Shown here in pieces: positions 54,009 through 62,620 of a DNA stretch of 64,000 bases. Position 1 is the first letter of the stretch. The number at the start of each line of letters is the position of its first letter. The stretch lies in the NCBI RefSeq assembly GCF_003955715.1, contig NZ_CP034463.1, positions 7,068,001 to 7,132,000 of the forward strand. Reading direction: 5' to 3'. The position numbers were made by a program, and so were the translations under genes. Under the pieces are notes generated by a model. It had not been told where the DNA came from. It searched no databases and saw nothing but the letters and a program-made list of their open reading frames with translations. This DNA is from Streptomyces aquilus. Its GTDB lineage: Bacteria; Actinomycetota; Actinomycetes; Streptomycetales; Streptomycetaceae.

Positions 54009-55310
54009 ATGTCCGCGTCCTCCGCGCGGCGGCCCTCGTATGCCGCCGTGCTGTCCGTTCCGTATGCCCGCCGCACGTTCGTCCCGGCCCTCGTCGGCCG
54101 GCTGTCGTACGGCGTGGCCCCCCTCGCCGTGATGCTGGCCGTGACCCGGGCGACCGGGTCGTACGCCGTGGCCGGTGTCGTCATGGCGCTGTTCGGCGCC
54201 ACGGTCGTCTTCCTGTCGCCCTACCGCGCGGCGCTGGTCGACCGGCACGGCCCCCGGCGGGCCCTGATCCCGATGTCCCTTCTCCACGCGGGGCTGCTCT
54301 GCGCGCTCGCCGCGGTCAGCTGGCGCCCGGGTGCGCCCGCGGTGGTGCTCGGCGCGGTGGCCGCCGCCACGGGCGCGTGCGCGCCCCCGCTCGGGCCGAC
54401 GATGCGCTCGGTGTGGGGCCGACTCGTCGACGACCGGCGGCTGTTGCAGCGCGCGTACAGCCTGGACGGGGTCGCCGAGGAACTCCTGTACGTCACCGGC
54501 CCGTTGCTGGTCGGCGTGGTGATCGGCGTCGCGCCACCGGCGGTGGGGGTGGTGCTGGGCGCGCTGCTGATGGCCGTGGGCACGATGGTGTTCGTCGGTT
54601 CGCCGGCGGTGGCGGCGGTGGCGGCGGTACGGCCTTCGGGCCGGGGCAAGTCCCGTTCCGGCGGCGGGGGTTCGCTGCGGGGGCGGGGGCTGTTGCAGCC
54701 GGTGGTGGTCGCCGCCGGTACGGGGCTCGCGTTGAGCGGCCTGGACCTGTTGGTGGTCGCGTTCGCCGCGGAGCGGGGGCGGGGGGACGACACGGTGGCG
54801 TGGGTGCTCGCCGCGTTGTCGGCGGGCAGCGCGGTGGGGGGTCTGGCGAACGGCGCGGTCGACTGGCGGGTGGCCGCGCGGGTCCGTCTTCCGCTGCTCG
54901 CCGCGGGGTTGGGCGTGACCCTGTGCCTGGCAGGGCTGGCGCCGGGCATCGGCGCCCTCGCGGTCGCCGCCGCCTGCACCGGGTTCTTCGTCGCGCCGAC
55001 GCTGACGACGGCGTATCTCATCGCCGACGAGGCCGCCCCGGAGGGTTTCCGTACGCAGGCCGGGGCATGGGTCAACACCGCGGTGAACGCCGGGAGTTCG
55101 GCGGGGGCGGTGGTGGCGGGGCTGCTGGTGGAGCGGCTGCCGTTGGGGGCGTGCTTCGTGGTGGCCGGGGGCGTGGCGCTGGGGACGGCGGGGGTGGCGG
55201 GGTTGAGGGGTCTCGCCCCCGCCACCCCTACCCGTCCCCTCACTGGGGGCTGCCGCCCCCTGGGAGCGGGGTCGAAGGGGCGGCAGCCCCTGGAGGATGG
55301 GAACGGGTAG
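54009..55310 (+). CDS. Major facilitator superfamily transporter
   Basis: 433 residues, ATG behind AGAGGAA. Twelve-helix MFS profile, with the loop DRHGPRRALIP after helix 2 as the conserved motif and a Gly/Arg-rich central cytoplasmic loop (about 205-225). It is likely a drug or metabolite exporter of the family common in actinobacteria. The last ~30 residues (after about residue 400) are encoded by one arm and the loop of a large intergenic inverted repeat and are probably not functional. Confidence 0.9.
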   Translation: MSASSARRPSYAAVLSVPYARRTFVPALVGRLSYGVAPLAVMLAVTRATGSYAVAGVVMALFGATVVFLSPYRAALVDRHGPRRALIPMSLLHAGLLCALAAVSWRPGAPAVVLGAVAAATGACAPPLGPTMRSVWGRLVDDRRLLQRAYSLDGVAEELLYVTGPLLVGVVIGVAPPAVGVVLGALLMAVGTMVFVGSPAVAAVAAVRPSGRGKSRSGGGGSLRGRGLLQPVVVAAGTGLALSGLDLLVVAFAAERGRGDDTVAWVLAALSAGSAVGGLANGAVDWRVAARVRLPLLAAGLGVTLCLAGLAPGIGALAVAAACTGFFVAPTLTTAYLIADEAAPEGFRTQAGAWVNTAVNAGSSAGAVVAGLLVERLPLGACFVVAGGVALGTAGVAGLRGLAPATPTRPLTGGCRPLGAGSKGRQPLEDGNG

Positions 55311-55325
55311 GGGCGGCGGGGCGAG
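55212..55325. repeat. Large compound inverted repeat between convergent genes
   Basis: A 114-base palindromic element from CTCG to CGAG. The outer arms pair with few mismatches; the inner arms 55246-55259 and 55277-55290 are a perfect 14-bp stem. It is of the G-rich/C-rich palindromic type dispersed in Streptomyces chromosomes. It contains the MFS stop codon and probably ends transcription in both directions. Confidence 0.85.
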
Positions 55326-55355
55326 AAAAACCCGGCGCCCGCCCCCACCGACCCG

Positions 55356-55946
55356 TCAGTCCTCGTCCCGGTCCGCCGTGACCTTGCCCGTGGTGAGGTC
55401 GACCTTCCACTCACCCTTCGTGGTGTCCACGCTCCACACCACCGCGCGGCTGTCGTCATCGTCGTCGAGGCTCACCTCGGTGACCGTCCCCTTCGCGGCG
55501 GCAGCCAGCGCAGCCTCACGGGCATCGGTCTTCGCGCCCTTCAGGGCGGCGACCTCGGCACGGTCGTCGGCGTCGTTGTCGTCGTCGTTGTCCTGGTGCG
55601 CGCCGACGACCTTCCCGGTGTCCGGGGAGACGGTCACGCTGTACTCGGTGCCGTCACCCTTGATCACATCGACGTCCCACGCCCCGGCACCGTCGTCGTC
55701 CAGATCCACGGACGCGGCGGTGCCCGGCGTGTGTCGCAGCGCCGCGGCGAGGGCGTCGGCGGCCGTCACGTCGCTCTGTGCGGCGAAGTCGGCGTCGGTC
55801 CGGTCGTCGTTGTCATCGTCCGCCCCCCGCACATCCGCCCGCGTCGACGCGCTGCCGCCGTCCGAGGCCACCGCGAGGGCCGTGGCCGTGCCGCCCCCGA
55901 TCAGAGCGGTCGCGGTGAGGGCGGCGATCACGATGTTGCGCTTCAT
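55356..55946 (-). CDS. Secreted acidic protein with two PepSY domains
   Basis: 196 residues from ATG 55946 behind GGAGGAA. Signal peptide 1-25 (MKRNIVIAALTATALIGG). Two PepSY units: about 57-118 and 134-196, each with a helix followed by a strand pair ending in DTGKVVG / TTGKVTAD. Between and around them are Asp-rich runs (GADDDNDDRTDAD, QDNDDDNDADD, SLDDDDDSRA), likely to bind divalent cations. It is divergently arranged with an OmpR-type two-component system whose sensor is also Asp-rich outside, so it is probably its target or modulator. Confidence 0.88.
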   Translation of the reverse strand: MKRNIVIAALTATALIGGGTATALAVASDGGSASTRADVRGADDDNDDRTDADFAAQSDVTAADALAAALRHTPGTAASVDLDDDGAGAWDVDVIKGDGTEYSVTVSPDTGKVVGAHQDNDDDNDADDRAEVAALKGAKTDAREAALAAAAKGTVTEVSLDDDDDSRAVVWSVDTTKGEWKVDLTTGKVTADRDED

Positions 55947-56012
55947 GCGAGTTCCTCCAGGTCTGTCGCGTTTCACTGCGCTTTCGACGTGAACAACCAT
56001 CACCGACCGACG

Positions 56013-56049
56013 CTGAGGAGAACCTGAAGCCCCCTGAAGAGATCTTCAG
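56013..56049. promoter_or_regulatory. CTGAAG direct and inverted repeats between pepSY and regulator genes
   Basis: CTGAGG (56013), CCTGAAG (56023-56029) and CCTGAAG (56033-56039) stand 10 bases apart in the same direction, followed by inverted CTTCAG (56044-56049). Helical-phase direct repeats are typical of OmpR/PhoB-family binding, so this is the likely site of the adjacent regulator. Confidence 0.6.
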
Positions 56050-56073
56050 CTTCGTTTTGCCACCCTGGTGCAC

Positions 56074-56741
<668 letters not shown>

Positions 56742-56745
<4 letters not shown>

Positions 56746-58154
56746 GACGTCTCTTCGGGTCCGTGCGGGCGCGGGCCACGCTCGGGGCCGTCCTCGTCGT
56801 CGCCGTGGCCCTGGCGGCGGCCGGGGCGGCCGTCCTGCTGTCGCTGCGGGCCAACCTGATGGACCAGGCGGCCACCAAGGCGGAGCGCACGGCACGCGGT
56901 GTCGCCTCGCAGCTCGCCGCCGGGACGGCGTACGACCGGCTGGAGCTGGACGACGACTACCCGGTCCAGGTCGTCGACGCGCACGGCACGCTCGTCGCGG
57001 CGAGCGACGACCTGGAGCGGATCAGCGGGACGGGCGTCGAGGCGGTGACGCCCGAGCGGCAGAGCGGCGGTGCCGGGCGGGCCGGCGGTGACGACGCCGA
57101 CGACGCGGACGACGACGCCTCGCTCGAACCGGGCGAGATCGACGAGGACACCGACTTCGGCGACGGCTCCGCGACCGTCGACGGCAAGGACGACGAGTAC
57201 CGCTTCGCCACCGTCCGCGTGGAGACGACGGACCGGGGGCAGCTCACCGTCCACGCCGGCGCGTCCCTGGACGCCGAGCAGAGCGCCGTGACCACCACGA
57301 CGACCGGCATGCTGACCGGCTTCCCGCTGCTGCTGTGCGTCGTGGCGGCCGTGACCTGGCTGGTCACCCGGCGTGCCCTGCGCCCGGTGGAGGACATCCG
57401 GCGCGAGATGGCGGAGATCACCGCCTCCGAGGATCTCTCCCGGCGTGTTCCGGAACCCCTCACCCACGACGAGGTCGCCCGCCTCGCCCGCACCACCAAC
57501 CAGACGCTGGCCGCGCTGGAGACCTCCGTGGAGCGGCAGCGCCGCTTCGTCGCCGACGCCTCCCACGAGCTGCGCAGCCCGATCGCCTCGCTGCGCACCC
57601 AGCTCGAAGTGGCCGCCGCGCACCCGGAGTTGCTGGACCTCGACGGTGCCGTCGAGGACACCGTACGGCTGCAACGGCTCGCCGCCGACCTGTTGCTGCT
57701 CGCCCGGCTGGACGCGGGGGAGGGGCCCGGCGACAAGCGGGTCGACCTCGGGGAGGTGGCGCGGCGGGAGGCGCGCGGCCGGGACGGGGTGAGCGTCACG
57801 GCGGAGGCCGTCGAGGTGACCGGGTCCCGGGCCCAGTTGGAGCGGGTGCTGGGCAATCTGCTCGACAACGCGCGGCGGCACGCCCGCTCGGCGGTCACGG
57901 TGTCCGTGCGCCGGGACGGAGCCTGGGCCGTCGCCGAGGTCGCCGACGACGGGGACGGGGTGGCGGCGGCCGACCGGGAAAGGATCTTCGAGCGGTTCGT
58001 CCGGCTGGACGAGGCCCGCAGCCGCGACGACGGCGGCGCCGGACTCGGTCTCGCCATCGCCCGGGACGTCGCCGCACGCCACGGCGGCACCCTCACCGTC
58101 CGCGACGCGCCGGCAGGCGGAGCACTGTTCGCACTCCGCCTGCCGCTCGCTTGA
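56742..58154 (+). CDS. Sensor histidine kinase with acidic extracellular domain
   Basis: 470 residues. TM1 about 11-35, extracellular domain 36-187, TM2 about 188-208, HAMP, dimerisation domain with His275 (ADASHELRSPIASL), and HATPase with NLLDNARRHA, DDGDGVAAADRERIFERF and GGAGLGLAIA. The extracellular part holds a long Asp/Glu stretch (about 116-153: DDADDADDDAS, EIDEDTDFGDGS), which would bind Ca2+, Mg2+ or another cation. It is the partner of the overlapping regulator. Confidence 0.94.
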
Positions 58155-58162
58155 TCGGGCTG

Positions 58163-58184
58163 AGCCTGTGACAGGGCACAGGCT
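58163..58184. terminator. Hairpin between kinase and marR genes
   Basis: AGCCTGTG (58163-58170) pairs with CACAGGCT (58177-58184) around a 6-base loop, between convergent stops. Confidence 0.65.
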
Positions 58185-58190
58185 CTGCTG

Positions 58191-58667
58191 TCACGGACGC
58201 CCGCGCTGCCCGCGCAGGTGCTCCGCGATGGGCTTCAGGGCCTTGTCGAGCTCCGCCAGCGCCTCGGGGGAGACCAGGTCGATGAAGTGTCGCCGCACAG
58301 ACGCCACGTGGTGTGGCGCGACCTTCTTCATGGTCTCCATGCCGTGCTCGGTCAGTACCGCGTACAGGCCGCGGCGGTCCGACTCGCAGTTCTCGCGGCG
58401 CACCAGGTCCGCGTTCTCCATGCGGGTGATCTGGTGCGAGAGGCGACTCTTGGACTGGAGGGTGGCGGACGCGAGATCGCTCATCCGCATCCGGACATCC
58501 TCCGACTCGGAGAGGTTGACCAGGATCTCGTAGTCGTTCATCGTCAGGCCGAACGGCTGGAGGTCCTTCTCGAGTTGGTACGTCAACAGCCTGTTGACCT
58601 CCAGGTGGGTGCGCCAGGCGCACTGCTCCGCATCGGTCAGCCAGCGCGTGGCCGTCTCGGTCTCCAT
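58191..58667 (-). CDS. MarR-family transcriptional regulator
   Basis: 158 residues. Winged helix with MNDYEILVNLSESEDVRMRMSDLA, SKSRLSHQITRMENADLVRR and the DRRGLYAVLTEHG wing. MarR proteins respond to phenolic or oxidative ligands. It is monocistronic. The target is not obvious; the AIM24 genes upstream run in the same direction but read towards it, so read-through is possible. Confidence 0.93.
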   Translation of the reverse strand: METETATRWLTDAEQCAWRTHLEVNRLLTYQLEKDLQPFGLTMNDYEILVNLSESEDVRMRMSDLASATLQSKSRLSHQITRMENADLVRRENCESDRRGLYAVLTEHGMETMKKVAPHHVASVRRHFIDLVSPEALAELDKALKPIAEHLRGQRGRP

Positions 58668-58762
58668 GAATGAAGTCTACCTAAGAAGTTGAAAGGCGAA
58701 CTAGTGAGGGTCTGTTCGTGACGGCGTGCACACGTTCGACGTCACACTCCGCAGACTACCGC

Positions 58763-59560
58763 TCACAGCCCGAAGCGACGCTGGAGGTCGCCCAGCTGTC
58801 CGGGAAGGCGCGGTACCCCTGATTGCGGTGAAGGGCCCGTGGACGGTACCCCGGAACCGGGTACTCCGGCCTGGTGCGGGACCGCTCCCGTCGCCTGCTC
58901 CGCCATCAGCGCCTCGGACGACTGGAGCAGTACGGTGCCGGCGCCCACGAACTCGAACTGGTGCTCCTCCCCGGAGGCCCCGCCGAGGCCCGTCATCGCA
59001 CGTAGACCGACCATCAGGCCGGTCATGTAGCCGTGGTCGTAGTGATGGCACGGCGACGGGCAGTCGGCCCAGCCGACCAGCGCCTGAGGATCCACCCGGA
59101 TCGGCGGCTCCATGAACACCACCGGACCGTTAGATGCGGCGACGAACTTTCCGGTTCCGATCAGGGTCAGAAAACCCGGCACGATCGACTGCTTGAGGGC
59201 GAGAGTTGGCTGAAAAGCGAGCAGGTTGCCGGAGCGAATGGTCAGGTTGCCGTCTTCGAGGTCGTACGAATTGACGTCGAAGGCCCGGTCGGCGAGGAGC
59301 ATCTTGCCGGAGCCCTCCGCCACGACCCAGTCGCTCGCGTGCAGAGGCGAATGGAAGGACGTACGGACAAGTCGGTCGAGTCGGCCGTGCCCGATGCCGT
59401 TGAAGTCGATCGAGCCGTAGTAGGCGATCATCTTCCCCTTCTGCAGGAACCACTGGCTCCCCTTGAGCTCCACGCAGAAGGTGTAGTTGTTGACGTTTTC
59501 GTCGGAGGGGAGGGTCGTCGGGTCGTGGACGGTCGGGCCCGCGCCCGGGTACTGACTCAC
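58763..59560 (-). CDS. AIM24 family protein, copy A
   Basis: 265 residues, GTG start overlapping the previous stop, behind GGAGGAG. A beta-rich AIM24 (DUF124) fold: LQKGKMIAYYGSIDFNG, LLADRAFDVNSYDLEDGNLTIRSGNLLAF, GLGGASGEEHQFEFVGAGTVLLQSSEAL. A C-terminal Pro/Gly-rich tail of about 50 residues is unique to this copy. The family is widespread with unknown bacterial function (a mitochondrial relative in yeast). It is the last gene of the three-gene operon. Confidence 0.88.
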   Translation of the reverse strand: MSQYPGAGPTVHDPTTLPSDENVNNYTFCVELKGSQWFLQKGKMIAYYGSIDFNGIGHGRLDRLVRTSFHSPLHASDWVVAEGSGKMLLADRAFDVNSYDLEDGNLTIRSGNLLAFQPTLALKQSIVPGFLTLIGTGKFVAASNGPVVFMEPPIRVDPQALVGWADCPSPCHHYDHGYMTGLMVGLRAMTGLGGASGEEHQFEFVGAGTVLLQSSEALMAEQATGAVPHQAGVPGSGVPSTGPSPQSGVPRLPGQLGDLQRRFGL

Positions 59561-60216
59561 AGCTTCTCCTCCGAGGCCTGGACGTACACCGCGCCGTTGC
59601 CGCTGAGCTCCAGCTGGAAGGCCTCGCCGGAGCCGCGGCCCACCATGTCGCGCCAGCCGAGCGCGGTCGACAGCTTGTTGCGCACGTCGCCGTGGTGGGC
59701 GACGTACGCCTGCGGGTCGACATGGACCGGGCGCTGCGGGGTGATGGGCAGCTCGATGACCCCGCCGTGCGCCATCACCGCCACCGCGCCGTGGCCCTTG
59801 AGGGTGGTGGTGAACAGGCCCTGGCCGGTGACCTGGCCGCGGACCATGCCCATGACGCCGCCCTGGGAACCCATGAACATCGTGCCCTGCTCCAGCGTGC
59901 CCTCGAAGGCCAGGAGGCGGTCCGCCTCCACGTAGAGGGTGTCGCCGGCGAGGCTGATCACCTGGACGTGATGGCCGCCGTGCCCGAACAGCACGGTGCC
60001 GCTGCCCTCGACCGTCATCAGCGGGGTCGCCTCGTTCGCCACCCGTCGTCCGATCATCGACATGATCCCGCCCTGGCCGCCGCTCATGTTGGGCGTGAAG
60101 GACACCTCGCCCCGGTAGGCGAGCATCGCCCCGCGCTGACTGAACAGCCGCTGCCCCGGCGCGACGGTCGCCTCGACCATCTTCGAGTTGAGCTCCCGGA
60201 AGGTCATCTCAGACAT
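59557..60216 (-). CDS. AIM24 family protein, copy B
   Basis: 219 residues. Same family as its neighbours: LFSQRGAMLAYRGEVSFTPN, TPLMTVEGSGTVLFGHGGHHVQVISLAGDTLYVEADRLLAF, GSGEAFQLELSGNGAVYVQASEEKL. No signal peptide or membrane helix. The ATG overlaps the end of copy C by 8 bases and its stop overlaps copy A by 4, so translation of all three is coupled. Confidence 0.9.
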   Translation of the reverse strand: MSEMTFRELNSKMVEATVAPGQRLFSQRGAMLAYRGEVSFTPNMSGGQGGIMSMIGRRVANEATPLMTVEGSGTVLFGHGGHHVQVISLAGDTLYVEADRLLAFEGTLEQGTMFMGSQGGVMGMVRGQVTGQGLFTTTLKGHGAVAVMAHGGVIELPITPQRPVHVDPQAYVAHHGDVRNKLSTALGWRDMVGRGSGEAFQLELSGNGAVYVQASEEKL

Positions 60217-60841
60217 CCCCCGCGATCGTGTTCCGCTCGCTGGGCTGGACGTACACCAGGCCGTCGCCCTCGAAGCGGATCTGGAAGGCCTCGCCGCCGC
60301 CCTCGCCCATCAGCGTGCGGAACGTCACACCCGACTGGAAGGACTGCCGCAGATTCCCCTGGTGCGCGATGTACGCGCCCGGGTCCACGCTCAGCGGGAA
60401 CTGCGGGCTGACCCGCAGCACCACGGCCGGGCCGTCCGAGGTGATCGCCGCCTGGCCGTGGCCCTCGACGGTCGTCGTGAACAGTCCGTTGCCCTGCGAG
60501 GCGCCGCGCAGGCCCGTGAAGCTCGTCCCCGTCCGCAGGCCGCCGTCGGTCGCGAGCAGGTTGCTCGACTCCACGAACAGCTTGTCGCCCTGGAGACCGA
60601 CGAGGTTGATCTCGGAGGCGCGGTCGGCGAACCAGCAGGTCCCCTGCCCCCTCACCTCCATCACCGTCATCTGCTCACCGGTGATCCGCCGGGTCACCAT
60701 CCCCCGGATGCCCTCACCGCCGCCGCTGAGCTTCTTGAACGCCATCTGTCCGTCGTACGCGACCATCGAGCCGTTCTTCGCCTTCACGGCGTCCCCGGTC
60801 ATCTCGACGGCGAGCACCTTGCTGCCCTGAAGTCGGAACAT
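60209..60841 (-). CDS. AIM24 family protein, copy C
   Basis: 210 residues from ATG 60841, where family similarity begins (MFRLQGSKVLAVEM); the frame is open upstream to 60913, and no good ribosome site is seen. KNGSMVAYDGQMAFKKLSGGGEG, MTVMEVRGQGTCWFADRASEINLVGLQGDKLFVESSNLLA and GGGEAFQIRFEGDGLVYVQPSE parallel copy B. First gene of the operon; its upstream region holds the 44/45-bp repeat array. Confidence 0.88.
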   Translation of the reverse strand: MFRLQGSKVLAVEMTGDAVKAKNGSMVAYDGQMAFKKLSGGGEGIRGMVTRRITGEQMTVMEVRGQGTCWFADRASEINLVGLQGDKLFVESSNLLATDGGLRTGTSFTGLRGASQGNGLFTTTVEGHGQAAITSDGPAVVLRVSPQFPLSVDPGAYIAHQGNLRQSFQSGVTFRTLMGEGGGEAFQIRFEGDGLVYVQPSERNTIAGDV

Positions 60842-60939
60842 CGCCACGCTGCGAAGGTAGCCCGCGACGGCTCCCACCGACAGAGCCCCCGGGTGGAGAC
60901 GAACCCTGATCACACCCCTAGGGACACCCCACCTACGAG

Positions 60940-61346
60940 CCCGGCCACTCCGGCCAGGCTCCCGGCCTCACCCGCCCACGACCGCCCGGCTCGCGCGCTG
61001 ACTCGCCTCTTGGGTCCGGTCGCGACCGCCCGGCTTTCCGGGGTGACTGGCCCGCTGAACTTGGTCGCACCGGCCCGGCTCGCGTACTGGGCCGCCTGCT
61101 GGGTCTGGTCGCGACTGTCCGGGTTTCCGGGGTGACTGGCCCGCTGAACTTGGTCGCACCGGCCCGGCTCGCGTACTGGGCCGCCTGCTGAGCCTGGTCG
61201 CAACCGCCCGGGCTTCCGGGGTGACTCGTCTGCTGAGTCCGGTCGCACCGGCCCGGTTTCCGGGCTGACCCGCCCGCCGAGCCCGCCCGCGACCGCCCGG
61301 CCCCCCGACTCACCCGCCGGCCCGCGCCCGCGCCCGCCGGCCCGAG
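60940..61346. repeat. Array of nine alternating 44- and 45-bp units
   Basis: A CCCGG core recurs at 60940, 60985, 61029, 61074, 61118, 61163, 61207, 61252 and 61296, spaced 45, 44, 45, 44, 45, 44, 45, 44. Each unit reads roughly CCCGGCT…GACTGGCC…CTG…GGTCGC. Two 89-base dimers share a perfect 67-base block (61035-61101 and 61124-61190). As 89 is not a multiple of three, it does not encode a repeated peptide. It fills the space between the AIM24 operon and the next gene. Confidence 0.85.
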
Positions 61347-61353
61347 CCCGGCT

Positions 61354-61698
61354 TCACCGGCCCGCGCCCGCACTCACCCCGCTCCCCCCGGCCCCCGGAA
61401 TCCGGATGACCGCCTTGCCCGCGCCCAGGTCGATCGTCGACCTGGGCGGCGCCCCGTCCTCCTCGTCGTCCCGCATCACCAGGGAGCTCTGCCGTTCCTT
61501 CAGTTCGTGCTGCTTGCCTGGGGACAGGGCGGCGTGCAGCTGCTCGAAGCCGGTCGCGGAGATCTGACCCTGGCGCCCCGCGTTACGCCAGGGCAGGACG
61601 CCGGACCGGCCGGCCCGCAGCAGCAGCTGGTCGACGAAGGCCAGCAGCGTGAGCAGTACCACAAGGCCCGGCAGGGTCATGAAGAAGACGAACTGCAC
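61354..61698 (-). CDS. Small membrane protein, actinobacterial
   Basis: 114 residues from GTG 61698, 5 bases after AGGAG (GTG 61704 overlaps that site). One N-terminal membrane helix (VFFMTLPGLVVLLTLLAFVDQLLL), then a conserved-looking PWRNAGRQGQISATGFEQLHAALSPGKQHELKERQ, and an Asp/Glu stretch before a final domain. I do not assign a family with certainty. It is divergent from the DUF3817 gene. Its 3' end abuts the repeat array, and the C-terminal residues are Gly/Ala/Arg-rich, perhaps from repeat encroachment. Confidence 0.75.
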   Translation of the reverse strand: MQFVFFMTLPGLVVLLTLLAFVDQLLLRAGRSGVLPWRNAGRQGQISATGFEQLHAALSPGKQHELKERQSSLVMRDDEEDGAPPRSTIDLGAGKAVIRIPGAGGSGVSAGAGR

Positions 61699-61768
61699 AC
61701 CCACTCCTCAGGGTCTCCACGGACCCCCAAGCCTGCCTCCGCCCAACCGTTTGCCACAATGGACGAAC

Positions 61769-61790
61769 GTTTGTGCATGTGTTCACAAAC
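61769..61790. promoter_or_regulatory. Inverted repeat in the divergent promoter region
   Basis: GTTTGTG (61769-61775) and CACAAAC (61784-61790) are perfect arms with an 8-base centre, between the divergent small membrane protein and DUF3817 genes. A candidate operator. Confidence 0.45.
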
Positions 61791-61832
61791 CGGCAGGCCC
61801 CCTCTCGACGCAACTCCCACCGAAGGTGACCC

Positions 61833-62180
61833 GTGGACATCAAGACCGCCAGCGCCCTCCGCCGCCTCCGCCTCGTCTCCGCCCCGGAGGCGGTCTCCTT
61901 CCTGCTTCTGCTCGTCTGCTCGGTGCTGAAGCGGACCACCGACTTCAACGCGGTCCCGGTCATGGGCATGATCCACGGCGTTCTCTTCATCCTGTACGTG
62001 ATCTTCTGGGCGGACGCCTGGAACCGCGCGAAGTGGTCCTTCGGCACCGCCGCCCTCTACTTCGTCCTGTCGGTCCTGCCCACCGGCGGCTTCTTCGCGG
62101 AGCGCAAGCTCCGCCGTGAGGCCGAGGACGCGGTCATCGCCTCCCGCGCGCGTCAGGAGCAGGCGGTGAAGACCTCGTGA
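61833..62180 (+). CDS. DUF3817 family membrane protein
   Basis: 115 residues, GTG start with GAAGG upstream. Three membrane helices (about 21-33, 43-60, 70-88), ending in a charged [10 protein letters not shown] tail. DUF3817 proteins are small integral membrane proteins of unknown role, also found fused to transporters. The stop overlaps the next GTG by 4 bases, so it is coupled to the thiamine-binding-like gene. Confidence 0.85.
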   Translation: MDIKTASALRRLRLVSAPEAVSFLLLLVCSVLKRTTDFNAVPVMGMIHGVLFILYVIFWADAWNRAKWSFGTAALYFVLSVLPTGGFFAERKLRREAEDAVIASRARQEQAVKTS

Positions 62181-62470
62181 TCGTCGCCTTCTCCGTGACG
62201 CCGCTGGGGGTCGGCGAGGACGTGGGGGAGTACGTCGCCGACGCCGTCCGGATCGTCCGTGAGTCCGGCCTGCCCAACCGCACCGACGCGATGTTCACCT
62301 CGATCGAGGGCGAGTGGGACGAGGTGATGGACGTGGTGAAGCGCGCCGTCGCCGCCGTCGAGGCGCGCGCCCCGAGGGTGTCGCTGGTCCTCAAGGCGGA
62401 CATCCGTCCCGGCGTGACGGACGGACTGACCTCCAAGGTGGAGACCGTGGAGCGGCACCTCGCCGAGTAG
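62177..62470 (+). CDS. MTH1187/YkoF-like thiamine-binding family protein
   Basis: 97 residues: [44 protein letters not shown] in outline, the MTH1187 fold (ferredoxin-like, tetrameric). Some members bind thiamine or hydroxymethylpyrimidine; a role in transport or sensing is not established here. Coupled to the DUF3817 gene and followed by a strong terminator. Confidence 0.86.
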   Translation: MIVAFSVTPLGVGEDVGEYVADAVRIVRESGLPNRTDAMFTSIEGEWDEVMDVVKRAVAAVEARAPRVSLVLKADIRPGVTDGLTSKVETVERHLAE

Positions 62471-62493
62471 CCCGGCGCTTCCGCTTCCCTGCG

Positions 62494-62519
62494 AACCCCG
62501 GCCCGCGCGGGCCGGGGTT
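62494..62519 (+). terminator. Terminator after the thiamine-binding-like gene
   Basis: A perfect 11-bp stem (62494-62504 with 62509-62519), 4-base loop, followed by TTTCTT. Confidence 0.88.
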
Positions 62520-62534
62520 TTCTTGTGCCCAGTG

Positions 62535-62595
62535 TTTGAGCGATCGCTCAAAGAGGTGTACTTTCTGATCCCGAAGGTTTGAGCGGTCGCTCAAA
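62535..62595 (+). promoter_or_regulatory. Promoter flanked by two palindromic operators
   Basis: TTTGAGCGATCGCTCAAA (62535-62552, perfect) and TTTGAGCGGTCGCTCAAA (62578-62595, one mismatch) are 43 bases apart. TTGAGC (62536-62541), lying inside the first, and TACTTT (62559-62564) form a housekeeping-like promoter with a 17-base spacer, so a repressor (TetR type likely) on both sites would block it. No regulator gene is inside the window next to it. Confidence 0.8.
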
Positions 62596-62620
62596 AAACA
62601 GGCTGACCTGGGGGAATCAG

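Noticed and set aside
60933..61373. Minus-strand frame through the repeat array
   Set aside because: The 44/45-base period shifts frame with each unit, and the product has no constant repeat; treated as noncoding.
62610..62614. GGAAT-like box before the SRPBCC gene as a SigR site
   Set aside because: No GTT at the right distance and it overlaps the ribosome binding region.
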